Positions 56,026 through 62,932 of a stretch of DNA of 64,000 nt are shown here, in pieces. The notes beneath the pieces were generated by a model that was not told where the DNA came from, made no database searches, and saw nothing but the letters and a program-made list of their open reading frames with translations. The stretch spans positions 62,001-126,000 of the forward strand of contig NZ_JABBHF010000009.1 in the NCBI RefSeq assembly GCF_012910715.1. The letters run 5' to 3'. A program made the position numbers and the translations under genes. How positions within the stretch are numbered: position 1 is the stretch's first letter; every line of letters begins with the position of its first letter. The stretch comes from Flavivirga algicola (GTDB lineage Bacteria; Bacteroidota; Bacteroidia; Flavobacteriales; Flavobacteriaceae).

Positions 56026-57101
56026 TTGCTGGTAACAAAGGGGAGTGGAGTGAAATTTATGCCCTTTTCAAGTTATTAGGAGATAAACAATTATTTCTCG
56101 GAGATAAACACATTGAACAATTAGAAGGCTTCATTTATCCTATCATTAAGATACTTCGTACCGAAAACAATAGCAATTTTGGGTATACGATCCAAGATGA
56201 AATTATTCTAGTTTCGGGAAATGAAAAAGTTTTAAAAATTCCGATTTCTGATTTTAAAAACAAGGCTCTTTTTCTATTAAACGCGATTAAGGAAAACAAA
56301 GAACGGACTTTTTCTGTTCCAGAAATTGAAGTATTTATGAAGTCCATTAACTGTATCTCTTTAAAAGCAAGTTCTTCTGCAAAAACAGATATCACCATTG
56401 TAGTTCACGACCAAAGAACCAACCAACAGCCCATACTTGGTTTTAGCATTAAATCCCAACTTGGCAGTCCTTCTACACTACTTAATGCTGGCAGAACAAC
56501 CAATTTTATTTACAAAATTGTTGGGACTAACTTAACAGAAAATGATATTCTACAAATCAATTCAATTGATTCAAGGCGTAAAATCATGGACAGAATAGTT
56601 CAAATTAAAAACAAAGGTGGCGCGTTTGAATTTGTAAAAACCGAAAAGCAAATCTTCTCAAACAACCTTGTATTAATTGATAGTTTGCTTCCAGAGATTT
56701 TATCACAAATCATTTTTGGTTTTTATTCAAGCAAGTCTTCAAACTTAACAGAATTGGTTAATGAAATAGCAGAAAAAAATCCCTTAAAATTTGACACCCA
56801 AAACGAGCACAAATTCTATGAATATAAAATCAAACGGTTTTTAACCGATGTGGCTCTTGGAATGATGCCTTCTAAAGTTTGGACTGGGCAATATGACGCA
56901 ACTGGAGGCTACCTAATTGTAAAAGAAAATGGAGATGTTTTGTGTTACCATATTTACAACCGAAACGAATTTGAAGACTATTTGTTAAATAACACAAAAC
57001 TTGATACCGCAAGTTCGTCAAGACATGATTTTGGCAAAGTTTATACCGAAAATGATCAGTTATGCTTCAAACTAAATTTACAAATCAGGTTTACAAAGTA
57101 G
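56022..57101 (+). CDS. Type II restriction endonuclease, HpaII family
   Basis: 359 residues starting MIAGNKGEWSEIYALFKLL. NKGEWSE near the N-terminus is characteristic of HpaII-family enzymes, and the middle has a D-x(n)-ExK-like arrangement (KTDITIVVHDQRTNQQPILGFSIKSQLG, about 122-149), the probable nuclease core. It would cut unmethylated CCGG if it shares the specificity of the adjacent methyltransferase. The 4-base overlap with the methyltransferase gene makes methylation precede cutting in expression. The frame is intact, so the system looks functional. Confidence 0.9.
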   Translation: MIAGNKGEWSEIYALFKLLGDKQLFLGDKHIEQLEGFIYPIIKILRTENNSNFGYTIQDEIILVSGNEKVLKIPISDFKNKALFLLNAIKENKERTFSVPEIEVFMKSINCISLKASSSAKTDITIVVHDQRTNQQPILGFSIKSQLGSPSTLLNAGRTTNFIYKIVGTNLTENDILQINSIDSRRKIMDRIVQIKNKGGAFEFVKTEKQIFSNNLVLIDSLLPEILSQIIFGFYSSKSSNLTELVNEIAEKNPLKFDTQNEHKFYEYKIKRFLTDVALGMMPSKVWTGQYDATGGYLIVKENGDVLCYHIYNRNEFEDYLLNNTKLDTASSSRHDFGKVYTENDQLCFKLNLQIRFTK

Positions 57102-57110
57102 TTCATATTC

Positions 57111-57138
57111 TGTACGTTACAATTTTTCGTAATGTACA
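57111..57138. repeat. Inverted repeat after the endonuclease gene
   Basis: TGTACGTTAC pairs with GTAATGTACA (one G-T pair) around an A/T loop, ten bases after the stop. There is no following T run, so termination is uncertain. The remaining gap to 57358 shows nothing else. Confidence 0.5.
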
Positions 57139-57358
57139 CCATTTGAAGCTGCTCTAAAGATCACAAAGAAATTTCCGCTGCTTTTTATTTGCAAACTACT
57201 ATGAAATACAGCATTGTATTTTCACGGAAAACTGGGTAGCGAGAACATAAAATTTAGCTTTGCTTTGTAGCAGCAATGAATCATGTAAAAATATGATCTG
57301 CAGTGAATTCAGATTGACACATGCTACATTGCATACTATTAATTTAACCCATAATGTT

Positions 57359-58345
57359 ATGTCTCAAATGTTAAACACCGTAAAATCCTATTGTAAATCA
57401 TCCATTCCAACAAGGTTGGAAAAGTTTTATCTTTCAGAAATGGAAAACTATAGTGATAGTACAATTGCTAATTTACCTGGTTGGGATCCCGTAGTTCAAT
57501 TTGAGTTGAACTTTTCTGAAACTGCTTTTACAGGATTACAAAATAACCATGAAGATTGGTTGGCAAGCGGGTCTAAAAAGGATAATTGTGAATACATCGC
57601 TTTTTCTACTTTAGCCGATCTAGAGTATAGAGATGAGCTAACCGACTTTTTAGCTATTGATATTCGTCAAGAAAATTGTCCTGTTTATTATGGTGATCAT
57701 GAAACAGGCGAATTTATAAATATTCATAAGACATTAGATTATTTCTTGGAGTATCTTGATGATGAAGATGTAAATCCTATGGAACAATTTGGAGCACTCT
57801 ATGAAAAAGCACAGGATGCTTTTTCAAAAAGTGATCATTCATTAATTGTAGAGACCTTAGGAGCTTTTTTCGAGAAAAACCAGATTAACCCTGGAATACC
57901 AGGTCCTTACATGAAAGAAATTCCCGAAGCCCTAAATTTATTAGCATGTGCTTATGATGAACTAGAACAGCCTGAAAAGGCAATGGAATATCTGGACTTA
58001 GCATGTAACGGTATTTTTTGTAGAAACGCTTTTTTAAACAGAGTTAAGTTTAATTTGATTTCTTCAAAATATGACATTGCCATGGAGCAATGTAATCAAG
58101 GGCTAGAACGATTTTCTGATGACTATTCAAAATCCTTTCTCAATCTTTACAAAGGGATTATTTATGGAGTTTATGAAAAAAATAATGAAGCTTTAGAGTG
58201 CTTTGCTTTGATGACAGGAAATGTAGAAAAATCTGATTTCGAAATTTTAACGCCTGTTGCAGCCATCTATACCCACTTTACTGAAATCAAAGATTTTGAA
58301 ATGGTATTTAATAGAACTTCGAAGATGATTCAAGAGTATGAATAA
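57359..58345 (+). CDS. TPR-containing protein with SUKH-like N-terminal part
   Basis: 328 residues from the ATG at 57359. The frame opens at a TTG at 57260 whose first 33 codons look non-coding. The first half (DPVVQFELNFSETAFTG, then DFLAIDIRQENCPVYYGDHETGEFINIHKTLDYFLEYL) has the order and turn pattern of SMI1/KNR4 (SUKH) proteins, which often serve as immunity proteins for toxins. The second half holds TPR-like helices (ALNLLACAYDELEQPEKAMEYLDLA, FLNLYKGIIYGVYEKNNEALECF). Both assignments are by eye. No toxin gene is adjacent. It directly precedes the WG-repeat gene. Confidence 0.6.
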   Translation: MSQMLNTVKSYCKSSIPTRLEKFYLSEMENYSDSTIANLPGWDPVVQFELNFSETAFTGLQNNHEDWLASGSKKDNCEYIAFSTLADLEYRDELTDFLAIDIRQENCPVYYGDHETGEFINIHKTLDYFLEYLDDEDVNPMEQFGALYEKAQDAFSKSDHSLIVETLGAFFEKNQINPGIPGPYMKEIPEALNLLACAYDELEQPEKAMEYLDLACNGIFCRNAFLNRVKFNLISSKYDIAMEQCNQGLERFSDDYSKSFLNLYKGIIYGVYEKNNEALECFALMTGNVEKSDFEILTPVAAIYTHFTEIKDFEMVFNRTSKMIQEYE

Positions 58346-58408
58346 TATAGGCTTTTTGTCCAGTAAAAAATAAGAACAAAACTCCTATTGTCCCGAAACA
58401 ACAATCCA

Positions 58409-59557
58409 ATGAAAACAACTTTACTAAAAACATTGCATGCCTTATTGATTTTAACAACTACCTTATTCTGCCAATTCAACACAGCACAAAATACGGAGTT
58501 GTTTATTCCCTATTATGCAAACGGTAAATGGGGGTATTGCGATGTTAATGGTAACATTTTAATACCACCTACATATAATAATAAAACAACATTCTTTTTT
58601 TCATTTAAGGGACAAGATTTTGCATATGTAGTAAATAATGATGGCAGAACAATATTGATTGATAAAAATAACAACAACTTATTACCTGAAGATTGTTTCA
58701 TATCTAATTCTCCAGATATCTCCTATCTTTTAAAACATGGGGGACTAGTTGAGTCAAGCAGTAAGAAGCAAGGATTATATGATTACAAAAAATTAAAAGT
58801 TACAGTTCCGATAGTTTATGATTCGATTTTCGATTTTAACCATCAAATCATAGCAAAGAAGAAAAATAAATACTGGGTAATTAATTATAATGAGTATAAT
58901 GAGCAATATAAGCAAATTCAAACCGACTATATAGATTTAGAAATATTACGGAATCTTGAATTGTATATCTATAAAACTAGCGACAAGATTTATAAAGATG
59001 GTGAAAAAGGTAAAAGAGAAGAAATCACCTATGAAGATTATGCTGCTTTAAAAAAGAAAGATTTTGAAACGGTGGTTGAAGAGTTTATCATTGAATCCAC
59101 AGAAATTCTAGGAGGAGGACACAAGTATTTTGTTAACATGAAAGGATCAGATGAGATTAACAAAACCCCCGATAATAATGAAATCAAAGTAATTAAAAAC
59201 ATTGGGTTCTCTAAGAGAATGTACGAAAAAAAATGTGGGTATAAAGAATTAAACATAGTTCAAAAAGGAGATAAGATTGGTATTACTGATGAAAACATGA
59301 ATCTAATTTTACCGATTGCATATGATGAGATTCAATTTGATTACTATTACTCAAAAAGAATAGTTTATATAAAAAAAGGAGATTTGGTCGGCTTGAAATT
59401 TTTGATGGACCCGTGTCATTTAATAGAACCGAACTATGATTCAATTGAAGTAGTTACTTTTATCCCGGAAAAGGATTTTTACATTTTTTTGGTTAAGAAA
59501 AATAATATAAATCTGTATGTAGGCGAAAATGGGATTGAATTTTTTAAGTTAGACTAA
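58409..59557 (+). CDS. Exported WG-repeat protein
   Basis: 382 residues from the ATG at 58409. The frame can open at a TTG at 58388, but the ATG gives a clean signal peptide (LLKTLHALLILTTTLFCQFNTAQN). At least two WG repeats are clear: NGKWGYCDVNGNILIPPTYN at the N-terminus and KIGITDENMNLILPIAYDEI near residue 300. A degenerate one (KKQGLYDYKKLKVTVPIVYDSI) lies between them. WG repeats form beta structures of unknown binding role in bacteria. It ends about 260 bases before the tRNA terminator, and nothing else is seen in that stretch. Confidence 0.85.
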   Translation: MKTTLLKTLHALLILTTTLFCQFNTAQNTELFIPYYANGKWGYCDVNGNILIPPTYNNKTTFFFSFKGQDFAYVVNNDGRTILIDKNNNNLLPEDCFISNSPDISYLLKHGGLVESSSKKQGLYDYKKLKVTVPIVYDSIFDFNHQIIAKKKNKYWVINYNEYNEQYKQIQTDYIDLEILRNLELYIYKTSDKIYKDGEKGKREEITYEDYAALKKKDFETVVEEFIIESTEILGGGHKYFVNMKGSDEINKTPDNNEIKVIKNIGFSKRMYEKKCGYKELNIVQKGDKIGITDENMNLILPIAYDEIQFDYYYSKRIVYIKKGDLVGLKFLMDPCHLIEPNYDSIEVVTFIPEKDFYIFLVKKNNINLYVGENGIEFFKLD

Positions 59558-59784
59558 ACCAACCGTTAAACTTTACTATCAGAAGGAAAAACCTGCTCAT
59601 AAACATATATATGACTAAAAAATACAGTGTATGTATATAATCTATAACTAAAATAGAACACTTTCTCAAAAGAAGCTTAAGATGATCTTCACAAATGAAG
59701 AAGCTTGTCCAGCAATAGCTACAATAAAGGTAAAATCATTTATGGATAACTAGAAATTGTAAAGTTTGAGCAGTGTTTGGAAAT

Positions 59785-59819
59785 AAAAGCCTTTACAAAA
59801 TTTCTTTTGTAAAGGCTTT
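59785..59819 (-). terminator. Terminator of tRNA-Leu
   Basis: A 15-bp perfect stem (AAAGCCTTTACAAAA with its inverse) encloses a TTTC loop directly next to the tRNA 3' end, with T-rich sequence following on the minus strand. Confidence 0.9.
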
Positions 59820-59820
59820 G

Positions 59821-59902
59821 TACTCAAGGTGGGAATCGAACCCACACTCCCGAAAGAACTGGATTTTGAATCCAGCGCGTCTACCAATTCCGCCACTTGA
59901 GC
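59821..59902 (-). tRNA. tRNA-Leu (anticodon CAA)
   Basis: 82 bases on the minus strand. The acceptor arm GCTCAAG pairs with CTTGAGT and the discriminator is A. The D-arm contains GGCGGAATTGGTAGA. The anticodon arm is CTGGA-TTCAAAA-TCCAG with anticodon CAA. A long variable arm (TTCTTTCGGGAG) and the T arm GTGGG-TTCGATT-CCCAC follow. The CCA end is not encoded. A terminator follows. Confidence 0.97.
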
Positions 59903-59918
59903 ATTTTAGACAGCAAAA

Positions 59919-60159
59919 TTAATCATTATTACGAATAGAGCGTAATTTTTCTTTACCTATTCCAGATTTCCAATATTTTTCACGAACCCTAGCTTCAATT
60001 CTGTTGCTACACTTCTCAGAATAGATTAATTCATAGGGTCTGTAAAACTTTGTAGTTCTTTCTCTACCGTCATTATGGCGCTTAATACGATTACTCAGAT
60101 CTTGAGTTAAACCAACATATATAATTGTGTTTTAAACTAGATAAAGCATAAACATATAT
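59919..60159 (-). pseudogene. Frameshifted, 5'-truncated GIY-YIG nuclease gene
   Basis: Reading leftward, one frame gives YVYALSSLKHNY. A second frame continues IYVGLTQDLSNRIKRHNDG, then RIEARVREKYWKSGIGKEK, and a stop at 59919. Joined, this is a small GIY-YIG nuclease (YVYAL...YVGLT motif, R-x3-R-x2-H, catalytic E). The frames join at a short TA run (near 60122-60128) that appears two bases too short. No ATG precedes YVY, and a stop lies just upstream. The gene is therefore broken at both places. It starts 17 bases from the tRNA 5' end. Confidence 0.8.
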
Positions 60160-60167
60160 CCTTGTTT

Positions 60168-60238
60168 AGCGCACCTGCCTGTCGGCAGACAGGTCTACCA
60201 ATTCCGCCCTGCCTGCCGACAGGCAGGCACTTGAGCAT
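60168..60238 (-). pseudogene. Partial tRNA-Leu copy split by two palindromes
   Basis: On the plus strand AGCGC, TCTACCAATTCCGCC and ACTTGAGCAT repeat, in order, the 5' half of the intact tRNA-Leu(CAA). Two palindromic units of about 20 bases stand between these blocks. The sequence upstream of the tRNA (CAGCAAAA) is repeated too. The anticodon and T arm are missing, so no tRNA can form. Confidence 0.85.
60173..60227. repeat. Two palindromic CCTGCCTG-type elements
   Basis: ACCTGCCTGTCGGCAGACAGGT (60173-60194) in two half-units and CCTGCCTG-CCGA-CAGGCAGG (60208-60227) are the same element in opposite orientation with one or two differences. Both interrupt the tRNA remnant. No other copies are seen in the window. 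Confidence 0.8.
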
Positions 60239-60321
60239 TTCGGACAGCAAAAATATAGATTTTTTCGATAATTAAACATAAAAATACCCATCAATATACT
60301 TTTTAGGTAAAAATAAATGTA

Positions 60322-60329
60322 TAAATTTG
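60322..60329 (+). promoter_or_regulatory. Putative -7 element of the prs promoter
   Basis: TAAATTTG followed by C is a strong TAnnTTTG match, 53 bases before the prs ATG. The expected leader is about 45 bases. Confidence 0.5.
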
Positions 60330-60381
60330 CACCTCGTTTAAAATAAGGTAGTCTTTATATACTATAAAACAACAAGTTACT

Positions 60382-61323
60382 ATGGCCGTTGTAAATACTG
60401 AAGCTAAAATTTTTGCATGTACTCAGAGTAAAGTCTTAGGCGAACAAATCGCCAAAGCATTCGGCGTTAATTTAGGAAATGTAATTACCTCTACCTATAG
60501 TGACGGCGAGTTTCAACCCTCCTACGAAGAATCTATTCGAGGAACTAGGATTTTTATAATTGGTTCTACCAACCCTGGTCCAAGAAATCTAATGGAGATG
60601 TTGCTCATGATTGATGCTGCTAAACGTGCATCTGCAAGACACATTACTGCAGTGATGCCATATTTTGGGTGGGCTAGACAGGATAGAAAAGATAAACCTC
60701 GTGTACCAATTGCCGCGAAATTGGTTGCTAAAATGCTAGAAGCTGCAGGAGCTACACGTATTATCACCATGGATTTACATGCCGATCAAATACAAGGTTT
60801 CTTTGAAAAACCTGTAGATCACTTGTTTGCATCGACCATTTTTCTTCCATATTTAAAAAGTTTAAATCTGGACAATTTAACAATTGCTTCTCCAGATATG
60901 GGAGGGTCTAAAAGAGCTTATGCTTATTCTAAAGCTTTAGAAAGTGACGTGGTCATTTGCTACAAGCAACGTGCTAAAGCGAATGTTATTTCGCATATGG
61001 AGCTTATTGGTGATGTGACAGGAAAAAATGTGGTGTTGGTTGACGATATGGTAGACACAGCAGGAACCTTAACCAAAGCAGCAGATTTAATGATGGAACG
61101 AGGCGCATTAAGCGTTAGGGCTATTTGTACGCACCCTATATTATCTGGAAGCGCATACGAACGATTAAAAAATTCGAAATTAGAAGAACTTATAGTCACA
61201 GACTCCATTCCATTATCACAAGAGAGTGATAAAATTAGAGTTTTGGGCTGTGCAGACCTATTTGCAGAGGTTATGGAGAAAGTTCATAACAATCAGTCTA
61301 TTAGTTCAAAATTTGTCATGTAG
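60382..61323 (+). CDS. prs: Ribose-phosphate pyrophosphokinase
   Basis: It makes PRPP from ribose 5-phosphate and ATP for nucleotide, histidine and NAD synthesis. The 313 residues match the family. The flexible-loop and ATP-site region reads WARQDRKDKPRVPIAAKLVA (about 94-113), the metal-binding segment MDLHADQIQGFF, and the PRPP-binding loop VVLVDDMVDTAGT (about 216-228). The start is set by the standard MAVVNTEAKIFACTQS. It is the first of prs-rplY-pth, an order common in flavobacteria. Confidence 0.98.
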   Translation: MAVVNTEAKIFACTQSKVLGEQIAKAFGVNLGNVITSTYSDGEFQPSYEESIRGTRIFIIGSTNPGPRNLMEMLLMIDAAKRASARHITAVMPYFGWARQDRKDKPRVPIAAKLVAKMLEAAGATRIITMDLHADQIQGFFEKPVDHLFASTIFLPYLKSLNLDNLTIASPDMGGSKRAYAYSKALESDVVICYKQRAKANVISHMELIGDVTGKNVVLVDDMVDTAGTLTKAADLMMERGALSVRAICTHPILSGSAYERLKNSKLEELIVTDSIPLSQESDKIRVLGCADLFAEVMEKVHNNQSISSKFVM

Positions 61324-61359
61324 TTTCGGCTTAAGTTTATCTTGAGCGAAGCCAAAAGA

Positions 61360-61383
61360 CTCAACTACCATAAGATAGTTGAG
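61360..61383 (+). repeat. Hairpin between prs and rplY
   Basis: CTCAACTA/TAGTTGAG, an 8-bp perfect stem with an eight-base loop, and no T run. It may attenuate or protect the transcript rather than end it. It follows a fragment (CTTGAGCGAAGCC) of a common flavobacterial repeat. Confidence 0.5.
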
Positions 61384-61422
61384 GTTAACTAGAATAATTA
61401 AAAATAATTATAAATTAAAATT

Positions 61423-62064
61423 ATGAAATCAATTACAATCAACGGATCTCAAAGAGAAAGCGTGGGCAAAAAAGCAACAAAGGCCTTACGTAATGCTGGT
61501 CAGGTTCCTTGCGTATTATACGGAGGAGATCAGCCAGTTCATTTCGCAGCAGCAGAATTAGCATTCTCCAAACTGGTATATACACCGAATGCGCATACTG
61601 TTGTAATTAACTTGGAAAATGGGAAGACTTTTAATGCAGTACTTCAGGATATTCAATTCCACCCAGTTACCGATAGAATTTTACACATAGATTTTTATCA
61701 GTTATTCGAAGACAAAGAAATTGCATTAAATATTCCAGTACAGCTAGTAGGAAACTCTAGAGGTGTTAAAAACGGTGGTGTTTTAAGACGAAACAATAGA
61801 AAACTTCGTATCAAAGCATTACCTGCTAACCTACCTGATTTTATAGAAATAGATATCACACCTCTAAAAATTGGTGATAAAGTTGCTGTTGGTGACTTAC
61901 CAAGTGATAAATATACTTTCTTACATTCAGACAATACGGTTGTATGTCAAATTAAAACGTCTAGAACGGCAGTTGCAGACGATGATGAAGACGAAGAAAC
62001 TGAAGAAGGAGCTGAAGCAGCACCTGCTGCAGAAGGAGCTGAAACACCTGCAGCTCAAGAATAG
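61423..62064 (+). CDS. rplY: 50S ribosomal protein L25, Ctc type
   Basis: 213 residues. The N-terminal L25 domain ([35 protein letters not shown]) binds 5S rRNA. A C-terminal beta domain (about 95-185) makes it the long CTC/TL5 form. The tail is acidic and alanine-rich ([10 protein letters not shown] followed by Ala/Glu/Pro repeats), as is usual in this phylum. It lies 99 bases after prs and ends at a terminator. Confidence 0.97.
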   Translation: MKSITINGSQRESVGKKATKALRNAGQVPCVLYGGDQPVHFAAAELAFSKLVYTPNAHTVVINLENGKTFNAVLQDIQFHPVTDRILHIDFYQLFEDKEIALNIPVQLVGNSRGVKNGGVLRRNNRKLRIKALPANLPDFIEIDITPLKIGDKVAVGDLPSDKYTFLHSDNTVVCQIKTSRTAVADDDEDEETEEGAEAAPAAEGAETPAAQE

Positions 62065-62086
62065 ATATATTCTTAACTTAAATATT

Positions 62087-62119
62087 AAAGGCATCCTGTA
62101 TTATTCGGGATGCTTTTTT
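62087..62119 (+). terminator. Terminator after rplY
   Basis: GCATCCTG pairs with CGGGATGC (one G-T pair), extended by A-T pairs, and is followed by six T. Confidence 0.85.
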
Positions 62120-62143
62120 ATTTTTACATAAACATAAAATGTT

Positions 62144-62770
62144 ATGTATCGCTTTTTATTCAAATTATTTAGGAAAGAAAAGGACATTGAAGAACAAGGT
62201 ATAATGAAGAAGTATTTAATAGTAGGTTTAGGGAATATAGGAGAAAAATATGAAAATACCCGTCATAATATAGGATTTAAAATATTAGACCATTTTGCAA
62301 ATAAAGAGTCTTTAACTTTTGAAACCCAAAAACTAGGAGATCTTGCCACATACAAATTAAAAGGAAGAACCTTTATTTTCTTAAAGCCTAACACCTATAT
62401 GAATTTAAGCGGAAAAGCGATATTATATTGGTTAACAAAAGAAAAAATTCCTCTAGAAAACTTATTGGTTATTACAGATGATTTAAATCTGCCTTTTGGG
62501 AGTATTCGGCTAAAAGGAAAAGGCAGTGATGGTGGACACAATGGACTAAAAGACACCCAAGATAAGTTAAACACTACGAAATACAACCGCTTTAGATTTG
62601 GAATAAGTGACACCTTTTCTAAAGGGCGGCAGGTTGATTATGTTCTGGGAGCATGGACCCAAGAGGAATCGGATAAGCTTAAAGAACGCTTGGACAAATC
62701 GGTAGAGCTTATAAAATCCTTTGTATTAGCTGGAATAAATATCACCATGAATACTTTTAATGGTAAATAA
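62144..62770 (+). CDS. pth: Peptidyl-tRNA hydrolase
   Basis: It releases stalled peptides from tRNA. The core is complete: GLGNIGEKYENTRHNIGF with the catalytic His, NTYMNLSGKA, DDLNLPFGSIRLK with the catalytic Asp, and GSDGGHNGLKD. From the ATG at 62144 the protein has 208 residues with a 20-residue lysine- and glutamate-rich lead (MYRFLFKLFRKEKD). The second ATG at 62204 (MKKYLIVGLGNIG) is the classical start. Similar leads are common in flavobacteria, as I recall, so I keep the longer form with reserve. Confidence 0.95.
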   Translation: MYRFLFKLFRKEKDIEEQGIMKKYLIVGLGNIGEKYENTRHNIGFKILDHFANKESLTFETQKLGDLATYKLKGRTFIFLKPNTYMNLSGKAILYWLTKEKIPLENLLVITDDLNLPFGSIRLKGKGSDGGHNGLKDTQDKLNTTKYNRFRFGISDTFSKGRQVDYVLGAWTQEESDKLKERLDKSVELIKSFVLAGINITMNTFNGK

Positions 62771-62790
62771 AAGAGGTCTAGAAAACTCAG

Positions 62791-62921
62791 GAGGCTGTCT
62801 AAAAAGTCTTTATGATTTAATTTGTCAGGTTGAGCTTGTCGAAACCAATATTGAATATCAGTCAGTTAAAAACATTTCGACAGGCTCAATGTGGCAGTTT
62901 GCTTACTTTTTAGACATCCCC
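62791..62921. mobile_element. 131-bp MITE-like nested inverted repeat
   Basis: The terminal arms GAGGCTGTCTAAAAAGT (62791-62807) and its inverse (62905-62921) match at 15 of 17 positions. A second inner inverted pair, around GAGCTTGTCGAAA and TTTCGACAGGCTC, lies within. There is no coding capacity. The size and ends suggest a miniature element mobilised by a transposase elsewhere. No obvious target-site duplication is seen. Confidence 0.6.
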
Positions 62922-62932
62922 TTTTCTACATT

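Noticed and set aside
57260-57358. Longer TTG start for the TPR/SUKH-like protein
   Set aside because: The added 33 residues are rich in Cys, His and Thr and look like translated intergenic DNA. The ATG at 57359 is better.
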